A stretch of 12,556 bases of DNA, from positions 1 to 12,556 of the forward strand of contig JBBDRV010000017.1 in assembly GCA_040905285.1 (NCBI GenBank), read 5' to 3'. Position numbers and translations under genes: made by a program. How positions within the stretch are numbered: the stretch's first letter is position 1; each line of letters starts with the position of its first letter. This DNA comes from JBBDRV01 sp040905285. Lineage in GTDB: Bacteria > Bacteroidota > Rhodothermia > Balneolales > Balneolaceae. The notes under the pieces were generated by a model that ran no database searches, had not been told where the DNA came from, and worked only from the letters and a program-made list of their open reading frames with translations. Shown here in pieces: positions 1 through 5,126 of the stretch.

Positions 1-23
1 ATTACAACTTCGACCTTTGCCAT
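1..23 (-). CDS. 5' end of a gene cut by the window edge, possibly 2-oxoacid dehydrogenase E2 (lipoyl) subunit
   Basis: On the minus strand an ATG at 21-23 opens MAKVEVV and runs off the window. Lipoyl-domain E2 subunits of 2-oxoacid dehydrogenases in the Balneolota/Rhodothermota group commonly begin in this way, continuing into a MPKMGES-type lipoyl motif. That identification is inference from seven residues only. The 159 bp between this start and the stop of the PLP enzyme are AT-rich and could hold its promoter. No clear Shine-Dalgarno precedes the ATG. It could equally be another protein with a similar first strand. Confidence 0.3.
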
Positions 24-86
24 TATTTTATTCGTTTTTTGAAAGCTGTTTACAGTACCAAAAGATAGAAATAAAATTCTTAATAA

Positions 87-111
87 CTGAATCCGGTGAC
101 AAATGATTCAG
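87..111 (-). terminator. possible stem-loop downstream of the PLP-enzyme gene
   Basis: CTGAATC at 87-93 pairs with GATTCAG at 105-111: a 7 bp stem with an 11-nt loop. It lies about 70 nt after the stop of the minus-strand PLP enzyme and is followed on that strand by a T-rich but interrupted tract. It may be a weak terminator. The stem is AT-rich and there is no clean U-run, so the call is tentative. A 9 bp direct repeat, CCGGTGACA, occurs at 93-101 and again at 128-136. Confidence 0.22.
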
Positions 112-182
112 CCCGTGCTTTCGTATGCCGGTGACAGGAAGAATGCTTCCGACTGAGTAAAAGCTTTATATTCGATTCTCAT

Positions 183-1322
183 TTATAACTGCTGAAATGC
201 CAGTTCAATATCAGCAATAAGATCGTCCGGATGCTCGAGTCCGACACTAAGCCGGATCAGGTTTGCAGGAGTTGCCGTATCGGGTCCTTCGCTGCGGATA
301 CGATGCTCCCATGTGCTCTCCACTCCTCCCAGGCTGGTCACGGGTGCAATCAGGCTAGAACCCTGCACAACTCTTGCTGCTGCGTCCCTGTCGCCTTTTA
401 CAAGAAATGAAATCATCCCGCCGGACGCGCACATCTGTTTTTTTGCAACCGCATGTCCCGGATGACCTTTCAGACCGGGATAATAGACCTTTTCTACGGA
501 AGAACGCTGTTCCAGGTATTCTGCAATTACCCCGGCGTGTTCATTATGCCCTTTCATCCTGTAAGGCAGCGTGCGGATGCTTCTCAGCATAAGCCAGCAG
601 TCATCCGGCGAGGGGACGGCACCGGCGGATCTCTGAATGTCCCGTATTTTATCAAAAAATTCATTTTCCGATTTGGCAATCACAGCACCTCCGAGCAAGT
701 CGCTGTGCCCGCCTATATATTTGGAGGTGGAGTGCATGACAAGATCAGCCCCCAGGAGAAGAGGCTGCTGGTTGACGGGGGAGGGCCAGGTATTGTCCAC
801 TACGAGCAGCAGGTTCTGCCTTTTGCAAATTGCCGCCACCTCTGCTATATCCGTTATCTGCAGCAGCGGGTTGGAGGGAGTCTCCACCCATACCAGCCTG
901 GTTTCCGGGCGGACAGCCTTTTCCAGAAGCTCCGGACGTGTCATGTCAACGGTCTCTGACTTCAGGCCCCACGGCTTCATGATTGTCTGCATCAGTTTGC
1001 GGGTGCCGTGATACAGATTCTCAGGAATCAGAACGTGATCTCCCGGCAGCAGGGATTGTACGATTGCCGTGCTCGCTGCCATTCCGGAACTGAAAGCCGC
1101 ACACGCCACACCGCCCTCCAGTGAGGACAGGACCGCCTCCAGCTGCCGCCGGTTCGGATTGTCATGCCGCGTATATATAATATCATCGTCATTCCCTGCA
1201 GACATTCTGAATACCGTGCTGTTCACCCGCGGATAGATCACGGGATCACCGGCAGAGGGCTTGGTCCGCTGTTTGTCGGCATGAATGGCACGTGTTTCGA
1301 AAGAGGTTTTCCGATCGATCAT
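183..1322 (-). CDS. Cys/Met-metabolism PLP enzyme (cystathionine gamma-lyase/gamma-synthase family)
   Basis: A trans-sulfuration fold-type I PLP enzyme of 379 aa, the usual family length. Seen motifs: VNSTVF near the N-terminus, YTRHDNPNR (phosphate-binding Tyr50/Arg52), SSGMAA before a Tyr in NLYHGT (about 104), ETPSNP (147-152), the D176 that pairs with the pyridine nitrogen (VVDNTW), and the Schiff-base lysine 201 in STSKYIGGHSD. The Arg that binds the substrate carboxylate is in RLSVGLEHPDD near the C-terminus. These enzymes make or cleave cystathionine or related homoserine thioethers in the cytoplasm. The exact reaction (gamma-lyase, gamma-synthase, beta-lyase) cannot be read from motifs. 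The ATG at 1322 is chosen because AAGGAAGG lies 6 nt upstream. The frame stays open to an ATG at 1364, but that one has no ribosome site and the extra 14 residues look non-homologous. It stands alone, divergent from the crcB cluster. Confidence 0.9.
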   Translation of the reverse strand: MIDRKTSFETRAIHADKQRTKPSAGDPVIYPRVNSTVFRMSAGNDDDIIYTRHDNPNRRQLEAVLSSLEGGVACAAFSSGMAASTAIVQSLLPGDHVLIPENLYHGTRKLMQTIMKPWGLKSETVDMTRPELLEKAVRPETRLVWVETPSNPLLQITDIAEVAAICKRQNLLLVVDNTWPSPVNQQPLLLGADLVMHSTSKYIGGHSDLLGGAVIAKSENEFFDKIRDIQRSAGAVPSPDDCWLMLRSIRTLPYRMKGHNEHAGVIAEYLEQRSSVEKVYYPGLKGHPGHAVAKKQMCASGGMISFLVKGDRDAAARVVQGSSLIAPVTSLGGVESTWEHRIRSEGPDTATPANLIRLSVGLEHPDDLIADIELAFQQL

Positions 1323-1364
1323 AATATTCCTTCCTTTACTATATGTTAAATGCTGTACCGGCAT

Positions 1365-1656
1365 GCTGCTGTCCCCCGTGTACTGGGATTCATATGCCGT
1401 GGCCCCCTTTTCGGCGGGCTGAGCAGCCGCTTCTGCACTGCGTCAACACGGATAATAGTCTGATAGACTGCAGAATACAACTATTGCAGCAGCAACCTGC
1501 TATTTCTATTTTGAGTTCTGCCGGGCCTGGGTACAAAAAACCCGACGGACTCCTTAGCAAGTGGTTTCAGTCATGTGGCAGCTTATGCAGGATACCTGCT
1601 CTGGTGAAACCGAAGAGCGTCCAGCCCCGTTCTATTTAATGTTTGTAAGAAAACTC
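1365..1656. other. non-coding interval with a nested inverted repeat (1563-1611)
   Basis: This stretch between the divergent PLP-enzyme and crcB genes has no reading frame that looks like protein. Its one obvious structure is GGTTTCA (1563-1569) facing TGAAACC (1605-1611), a 7 bp outer stem enclosing GCAGG-ATA-CCTGC (1587-1599), a 5 bp hairpin with a 3-nt loop. About 20 bp further left is a GGGTAC-A6-CCC stretch (1529-1543). The layout resembles a small structured RNA or a remnant of a mobile element. I could not match it to a SAM, cobalamin, TPP or fluoride riboswitch core. On the minus strand it would lie upstream of the candidate promoter at 1452-1480, so it need not be in that leader. Confidence 0.35.
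1452..1480 (-). promoter_or_regulatory. candidate sigma70-like promoter with internal dyad upstream of the PLP enzyme
   Basis: On the minus strand TTGTAT (1475-1480) and TATTAT (1452-1457) are separated by exactly 17 bp. The -10 matches consensus at 5 of 6 positions, the -35 at 3 of 6. The spacer carries a perfect 5 bp dyad, AGTCT-GAT-AGACT (1457-1469), placed where a repressor or activator could act. This would give a leader of roughly 120 nt before the start at 1322. It is inferred from sequence alone, and the true lineage may use a different promoter consensus. Confidence 0.28.
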
Positions 1657-1782
1657 ATAGTGTCCTAAAAAAACGTCAGGGTCAAGGCGCGCGAAGCCCC
1701 AAAAAGCACAGTGTACCAAGCGTACATGAGCATTTTTGGGGCAAGTGGAACGCAGAGATTGATGTTTTCTTAGAGACACTAT
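1657..1782. repeat. 126 bp long-palindrome element (MITE-like), abutting crcB
   Basis: The ends are near-perfect inverted repeats: ATAGTGTC at 1657 faces GACACTAT ending at 1782, and the match extends inward with a few mismatches (CTAAxAAAACxTCA). The centre is a second palindrome: GCCCCAAAAA (1696-1705) to TGTAC (1712-1716), a 5-nt loop (1717-1721), then GTACA to TTTTTGGGGC (1722-1742). The interior codes for nothing. The whole unit would fold as one long hairpin in DNA or RNA. Terminal TA dinucleotides could be a TA target duplication of the Tc1/mariner/IS630 kind, but they are also part of the palindrome. Dispersed palindromes of this style are known in many bacterial genomes; copy number here is unknown. 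It ends 3 bp before the crcB start codon. Confidence 0.75.
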
Positions 1783-1785
1783 TTA

Positions 1786-2184
1786 ATGAACAATCAAAAT
1801 CGAATGACCACCACTCTTTTAATAGCGGCCGGGGGAGCAATCGGAGCCGTTTTGCGGTATCTGACCGGACTGGTCGTGGTCAGGACTTTCAGGTCTTCCC
1901 GCCTGATTACGGGTACTGTTGTCGTGAATATTCTGGGCTGTTTTCTTGCGGGACTGCTTCTCGGCTGGTTCAGTCATTCTGTTCATGTCGCTGCATTTCA
2001 GATCTTTTTCATGACCGGAGTAATGAGTTCCTACACAACCTTTTCAACGTTTGCCCTTGAAGCCCTGGTATTGATTAAACATTCGATCAGGAGTGTTCTT
2101 GCCTACCTGGTCCTGCAGATTATTGCTGGAACAGGTGCAGCTGCATTCGGTTTTCAGTGTATGGAATGGTGGACTGCCCTATGA
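1786..2184 (+). CDS. crcB: fluoride ion channel CrcB/Fluc, subunit 1
   Basis: A 132 aa four-helix membrane protein of the CrcB/Fluc family, which lets fluoride leak out of the cytoplasm as an antiparallel dimer. Seen: GGAIGAVLRY with Arg24 in TM1, GTVVVN with the pore Asn48 in TM2, and SSYTTFSTF with the Phe-box residues Phe86 and Phe89 in the TM3 break. Length is normal. The residue pair before YTTF is Ser-Ser where Gly-Gly is more usual. The ATG at 1786 lies 3 bp after the palindromic element, so the element's right arm supplies the ribosome-binding region and no Shine-Dalgarno is visible. A second ATG at 1804 (MTTTLL) has none either. The gene overlaps the next crcB by 4 bp. No fluoride riboswitch was recognised upstream. 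Confidence 0.9.
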   Translation: MNNQNRMTTTLLIAAGGAIGAVLRYLTGLVVVRTFRSSRLITGTVVVNILGCFLAGLLLGWFSHSVHVAAFQIFFMTGVMSSYTTFSTFALEALVLIKHSIRSVLAYLVLQIIAGTGAAAFGFQCMEWWTAL

Positions 2185-2570
2185 GACGGGAACTTATCCT
2201 TGTCGGGCTTGGAGGGGCTGCCGGTGCTGTCCTGCGGCATCTTACGGATCTCGCTGTACTGGCTGCTGCCGCCAGCCACGAGTTTTTTACCGGGATCATT
2301 CTGTCGAATATGGCCGGATGCCTGATTATCGGCTTCTTTTTTGAGGGATTGAACCGTCATTACCAGCCGGCGGGCCGGGACATGCACCTCTTTCTGTTCG
2401 TCGGTCTGATCGGGAGCTATACGACCTATTCCGCCTATATTCTTGAAGGTCTGGCAATGAGTCTGATTTCACCGGCGTACGGCCTTGTTTATATCGTGTG
2501 TCAGGCTGCATCCGGTATTCTCTTCGTCTGGCTGGGAATAGCGGGATCCAGCTACTATCGGAACAGGTAA
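2181..2570 (+). CDS. crcB: fluoride ion channel CrcB/Fluc, subunit 2 (Tyr in Phe box)
   Basis: A second CrcB/Fluc protein, 129 aa. Seen: GGAAGAVLRH with Arg19, TGIILSN with the conserved Asn43, and GSYTTYSAY. In the last motif both Phe-box positions are tyrosine (Tyr83, Tyr86), unlike subunit 1. Tandem crcB pairs in other bacteria encode obligate heterodimers inserted in opposite orientations, so these two are probably the halves of one channel; that is inference. The ATG at 2181 overlaps the upstream TGA as ATGA, which suggests translational coupling. The frame is open to an ATG at 2157, but that would lengthen the overlap and add residues not typical of the family. An 18 bp gap follows before a small ORF. 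Confidence 0.88.
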   Translation: MRRELILVGLGGAAGAVLRHLTDLAVLAAAASHEFFTGIILSNMAGCLIIGFFFEGLNRHYQPAGRDMHLFLFVGLIGSYTTYSAYILEGLAMSLISPAYGLVYIVCQAASGILFVWLGIAGSSYYRNR

Positions 2571-2588
2571 ACGGAGCAGGTGAAAACC

Positions 2589-2723
2589 ATGAACCATTCC
2601 CTGCCCGTGAATGGATGCCCAAAGCTGCCGTCTGCCCCGGAAGAAGGAAACACCGCAAGCCGGGCCATGAAGAACAGAGTAAAAATTCGTATTATTGGGC
2701 CGCATACCGGATGGTATTTGTAA
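2589..2723 (+). CDS. small ORF, 44 aa, unknown function
   Basis: An ATG at 2589 is preceded by GGAGCAGGTGA, with AGGTGA 6 nt before the start: one of the best ribosome sites in the window. The ORF runs 44 codons to TAA at 2721-2723, the stop falling at the first unit of the 15 bp tandem repeat. I do not recognise the protein. It is Pro-rich, has one Cys, is basic in its second half, and ends KIRIIGPHTGWYL. That ending loosely resembles the start of CDGSH-type proteins (KIRIIxxGPYLV), so it may be a degenerate N-terminus of a duplicated CDGSH gene. It lies between crcB and the CDGSH gene in the same transcript direction. It could be a real small protein, a leader ORF or debris. Confidence 0.4.
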   Translation: MNHSLPVNGCPKLPSAPEEGNTASRAMKNRVKIRIIGPHTGWYL

Positions 2724-2809
2724 ACGAACTGAAGGTAAACGAACTGAAGGTAAACGAACTGAAGGTAAACGAACTGAAGCTGATCGAACAGATTTGTCCA
2801 CTCATATGA
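2711..2809 (+). CDS. small ORF, 32 aa, VNELK pentapeptide repeats, coupled to CDGSH gene
   Basis: An ATG at 2711 opens MVF followed by four exact VNELK units and then LIEQICPLI. It ends with TGA at 2807-2809, overlapping the ATG of the CDGSH gene as ATGA. This overlap could explain how the CDGSH gene is translated without a visible Shine-Dalgarno of its own. The ORF start lies inside the preceding 44-aa ORF (13 bp overlap) and also has no clear ribosome site, so it might depend on re-initiation. Its frame stays open further upstream, with another ATG at 2612 and a potential start at 2498 inside crcB. The same DNA read in the CDGSH frame gives KRTEG repeats. Whether it is translated is unknown. 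Confidence 0.35.
   Translation: MVFVNELKVNELKVNELKVNELKLIEQICPLI
2720..2779 (+). repeat. perfect 4 x 15 bp tandem repeat (GTAAACGAACTGAAG)
   Basis: Four identical head-to-tail copies of GTAAACGAACTGAAG fill 2720-2779. A degenerate fifth unit follows (9 of 15 bases, 2780-2794). The unit is a multiple of three, so gain or loss of copies keeps every frame. Two plus-strand frames read through it (VNELK, KRTEG), the third is closed by TAA and TGA, and the minus strand reads SSFTF. Perfect identity means a recent expansion by slippage or unequal exchange. There are no spacers, so it is not a CRISPR array. Confidence 0.95.
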
Positions 2810-3231
2810 AAAACGAAAAGAACAACACCATCGAAATCCTCGAAAACGGCCCCGTTTATTTCAGGGGAAATATCGAGGTGCAAAATTCTGACGGAGAAAC
2901 CGTTTTAACCAGGGAAAAGATCGCCCTTTGCCGGTGCGGCCAATCCATGGGCAAGCCGGCCTGCGACGGTTCTCACCGGAAAGCAGGTTTTAAAGCGGGC
3001 ATGTCGGTGGATGTATCTGATCTTCCGGCAAACGGCCACCGGAATCCGGGCAAGCTGGTTCTGAAAACGATGAAAGACGGACCCATTCTGGTTCATGGGT
3101 CTTATACCATTACCTCAACCGCAGGCGAACACTCATCAGACAAGAATATCGCCCTGTGCCGTTGCGGTGCATCATCGAACAAGCCTTTTTGTGACGGCTC
3201 ACATAAAACCCTTCCTTTCAGGGCCTCCTGA
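2806..3231 (+). CDS. double CDGSH-type [2Fe-2S] iron-sulfur protein
   Basis: A 141 aa cytoplasmic-looking protein with two CDGSH (mitoNEET-type) cluster sites, C-x-C-x2-S-x3-P-x-C-D-G-S-H. Site 1 uses Cys42, Cys44, Cys53 and His57. Site 2 uses Cys118, Cys120, Cys129 and His133. Each site follows a short beta region with a GPVY or GPIL motif, so the protein looks like an internal duplication. Such proteins carry redox-active, labile 2Fe-2S clusters; roles in cluster transfer or redox sensing are known for the family, but the job of this one is not. The start at 2806 is chosen because homology begins there and because of the ATGA overlap with the small ORF. A TTG at 2695 in the same frame would add 37 residues including KRTEG repeats. 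Confidence 0.87.
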   Translation: MKNEKNNTIEILENGPVYFRGNIEVQNSDGETVLTREKIALCRCGQSMGKPACDGSHRKAGFKAGMSVDVSDLPANGHRNPGKLVLKTMKDGPILVHGSYTITSTAGEHSSDKNIALCRCGASSNKPFCDGSHKTLPFRAS

Positions 3232-3251
3232 GGGATCAATAGCAAGTTTCC

Positions 3252-3632
3252 ATGCGGCGTTCATTCCTGTTTACCGGATCTCTCCTGATGGCCATTGCGG
3301 TGGCCTTCGGTGCATTTGGCGCACATATCATGCAGGACATGCTGACCACGGAACGCTATGAAATCTACCAGACAGCTGTAGAATATCACATTTATCACGC
3401 CCTGGGATTGTTAATTGCAGGCATCGTCTCCGGTCAGCTTCCGGATTCGCAATGGCTGCTCTGGAGCGGCCGGTGCCTGATTGCAGGCATTCTTGTTTTT
3501 TCGGGCAGCCTTTACCTGCTTGTCCTGACGGACACCGGCTGGCTCGGTGCCGTTACCCCGCTTGGGGGACTGGCTTTTATCGGCGCCTGGATATTGTTTG
3601 CCGCAGCCGTCTTCAAAAAGGAGCGGAGCTGA
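3252..3632 (+). CDS. DUF423 family (YgdD/TMEM256-like) membrane protein
   Basis: A small integral membrane protein of 126 aa with four predicted hydrophobic segments (about 5-25, 45-63, 72-93, 98-121). The family signature is clear: AFGAFGAH (19-25), YQTAVEYHIYHALGLL (39-54), FSGSLYLL (83-90) and LGAVTPLGGLAFIGAW (98-113). The biochemical function of DUF423 is not known. The gene starts 20 bp after the CDGSH stop and is probably co-transcribed with it and the two crcB genes. No strong Shine-Dalgarno precedes the ATG. It is convergent with the MFS transporter gene. Confidence 0.88.
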   Translation: MRRSFLFTGSLLMAIAVAFGAFGAHIMQDMLTTERYEIYQTAVEYHIYHALGLLIAGIVSGQLPDSQWLLWSGRCLIAGILVFSGSLYLLVLTDTGWLGAVTPLGGLAFIGAWILFAAAVFKKERS

Positions 3633-3764
3633 TGTAGTTCCCGCTTGCGGCTATCAACCTTAACCCGCTGACAGAAACCGCGCCCGTATCTGTAAAATCC
3701 ACGTCTCGCCGGCTGCTTGTGTGAAGTTGGAGGAAGCCTACCTGACCTTATTATGAATCCCAAA

Positions 3765-3792
3765 CAATCTGTCGGACTTACTCTACAGACTG
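3765..3792 (-). terminator. weak stem-loop in the convergent gap after the MFS gene
   Basis: The 174 bp between DUF423 and the convergent MFS gene hold no credible gene. CAATCTGT (3765-3772) faces ACAGACTG (3785-3792): 8 bp with one G-U pair and a 12-nt loop, followed on the minus strand by TTTGGG. It is placed correctly to end the minus-strand transcript but lacks a real U-run, so it is only a candidate. No terminator is obvious for the plus-strand cluster. Confidence 0.2.
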
Positions 3793-3806
3793 CGCATGCG
3801 ATCTTT

Positions 3807-5072
3807 TTAGTAGACCATTTTGCTCTTTTTTCCGGCAAGTTTCCAGCCTATCCAGATTGTGGCTGCAACAACCAGAGCCGTAGCGACAAAGGGCAGGCCG
3901 AAATAAACAGCAAAGAGGGCACCCCCCCACGTCGGCCCGATCATGCGCCCCAGACCCGACAGTCCCTGGGCAGTGCCCATGACAGCCCCTACATTTTCAG
4001 CATCCGCCTCCTGTGAAATGAGGCTGGTGATGGTAGGGGTGTTCAGGCTTTTCCCAAGTGCCATCAGGGATAAAAACAGAGCAAGAGTGACCATTGAATG
4101 GGCAAGCGGTATCAGTGCGAGACCCGTCACCATCAGGATATTTCCAACAATAAAAATTGTCTCTTCCCTGAAGCGGACAGTCAAGGGCTTTATCAGAAAC
4201 CCCTGTACGATAACCACAATAATACCTATATAAAAGAACTGCATGCCCACATCCACAGCCTCCATCGACAGTTCCGCCTCTGCAAAAAGGGGAAAGGCGC
4301 TGTAAAGACTGGACTCCCCGAAGGAGAGCAGAAAAAAGCCGACAACGAGCGGGATAAGATAGCCCCGCGAATGCTGTCCTTTCTGTGCCGACAGGCGGCG
4401 CCAGAAAACAGGTGAAAATACACTGGGCCGGCTGCTTCTCTCATCAGGGACCTCCCTGGATGTATCCACAGTCTCGTTCAGTTTGAACAGGACCATCAGA
4501 AAACTGCAGAGAGAAAGAAATGCTGCAAAAAAACCCGGCAGCGAATATTTATTGGCACGCATCCAGTCGGCGAATTCAGCAAGCCCGAGGCCTGCAACCG
4601 TGTTGTGAAAGGAATCATGGATCAGGATGGCGGCGGTTGCGGGACCGACCACAAATCCGATTCCGAAGGCAGCACCGATCAGACCCATTCCCCGGGCCCG
4701 GTCGGCTTTCGTTGTCACATCTGCTATATATGCCTGTGCCGTTGAAATATTGCCTCCCATCAGACCGGCGACAATTCTGGAGACAAAAAGAACCGTCAGG
4801 GATTGGGCAAATCCGAAAATTATGTAAGCGATCACCGCTCCGAACGTACTGATCAGCATGATGGGTCTGCGACCTATCTTGTCAGAAAGGCTTCCCCATA
4901 TAGGCGAAAAGATAAGCTGCATAAAGGAATAGACACTGTACAGCAAACCTATGGTCACTGCCGATGCCTCAAATTCCTGCGCGTAGAACGGCAGCAATGG
5001 AAGAACAATACCAAAGCCCATCAGATCAATAACAACAACCAGGAAAACAGTAAAAAGAGCGGATTTTTTCAT
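3807..5072 (-). CDS. MFS transporter, TetA-like DHA1 family efflux protein
   Basis: A 421 aa, twelve-helix major facilitator protein. Seen: TM1 with Asp16 in IDLMGFGIVLPLLPFYA, loop 2-3 motif A GSLSDKIGRRP (60-70, Asp64 and Arg69), and the TM5 antiporter-like motif GAAFGIGFVVGP. A large polar central loop (about 200-235) separates the two six-helix halves. These features match drug:H+ antiporters of the DHA1/TetA group, which export small hydrophobic compounds across the inner membrane; the substrate is not readable. It begins 54 bp after the hemL stop on the same strand and may be co-transcribed with it, which makes export of a porphyrin intermediate conceivable but unproven. No Shine-Dalgarno is visible. 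A run of seven C (plus strand, 3922-3928) lies within the gene. Confidence 0.85.
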   Translation of the reverse strand: MKKSALFTVFLVVVIDLMGFGIVLPLLPFYAQEFEASAVTIGLLYSVYSFMQLIFSPIWGSLSDKIGRRPIMLISTFGAVIAYIIFGFAQSLTVLFVSRIVAGLMGGNISTAQAYIADVTTKADRARGMGLIGAAFGIGFVVGPATAAILIHDSFHNTVAGLGLAEFADWMRANKYSLPGFFAAFLSLCSFLMVLFKLNETVDTSREVPDERSSRPSVFSPVFWRRLSAQKGQHSRGYLIPLVVGFFLLSFGESSLYSAFPLFAEAELSMEAVDVGMQFFYIGIIVVIVQGFLIKPLTVRFREETIFIVGNILMVTGLALIPLAHSMVTLALFLSLMALGKSLNTPTITSLISQEADAENVGAVMGTAQGLSGLGRMIGPTWGGALFAVYFGLPFVATALVVAATIWIGWKLAGKKSKMVY

Positions 5073-5126
5073 TGACGCGCCAAGATACGCCGATAAGGTA
5101 AACTTTCTATGAAGTGACCTTTATTT

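Noticed and set aside
453..959. 168-aa open frame on the plus strand inside the PLP-enzyme gene
   Set aside because: Antisense shadow of a well-conserved gene; no recognisable motif and no ribosome site.
1343..1639. 98-aa plus-strand ORF between the PLP enzyme and crcB
   Set aside because: Cys/Pro-rich random-looking sequence without a Shine-Dalgarno; the region is better described as non-coding with inverted repeats.
1365..1785. Fluoride riboswitch before crcB or SAM riboswitch before the PLP enzyme
   Set aside because: I could not find the conserved core sequences of either class on the relevant strand; the space next to crcB is filled by the palindrome.
2720..2779. CRISPR array
   Set aside because: The units are directly adjacent with no spacers, so it is a simple tandem repeat.
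2469..2801. Minus-strand ORF with Pro/Ser/Val repeat residues over the tandem repeat
   Set aside because: It is kept open by the 15 bp repeat and overlaps the end of crcB antisense; no ribosome site or known motif.
2695..2805. TTG start at 2695 giving the CDGSH protein a 37-residue KRTEG-repeat N-terminus
   Set aside because: No ribosome site, rare start codon, and family homology begins at the ATG at 2806; kept only as an alternative.
3717..4016. 99-aa plus-strand ORF running from the convergent gap into the MFS gene
   Set aside because: Mostly antisense to the transporter and without motifs; its ATG-proximal part lies in the gap with no coding signal.
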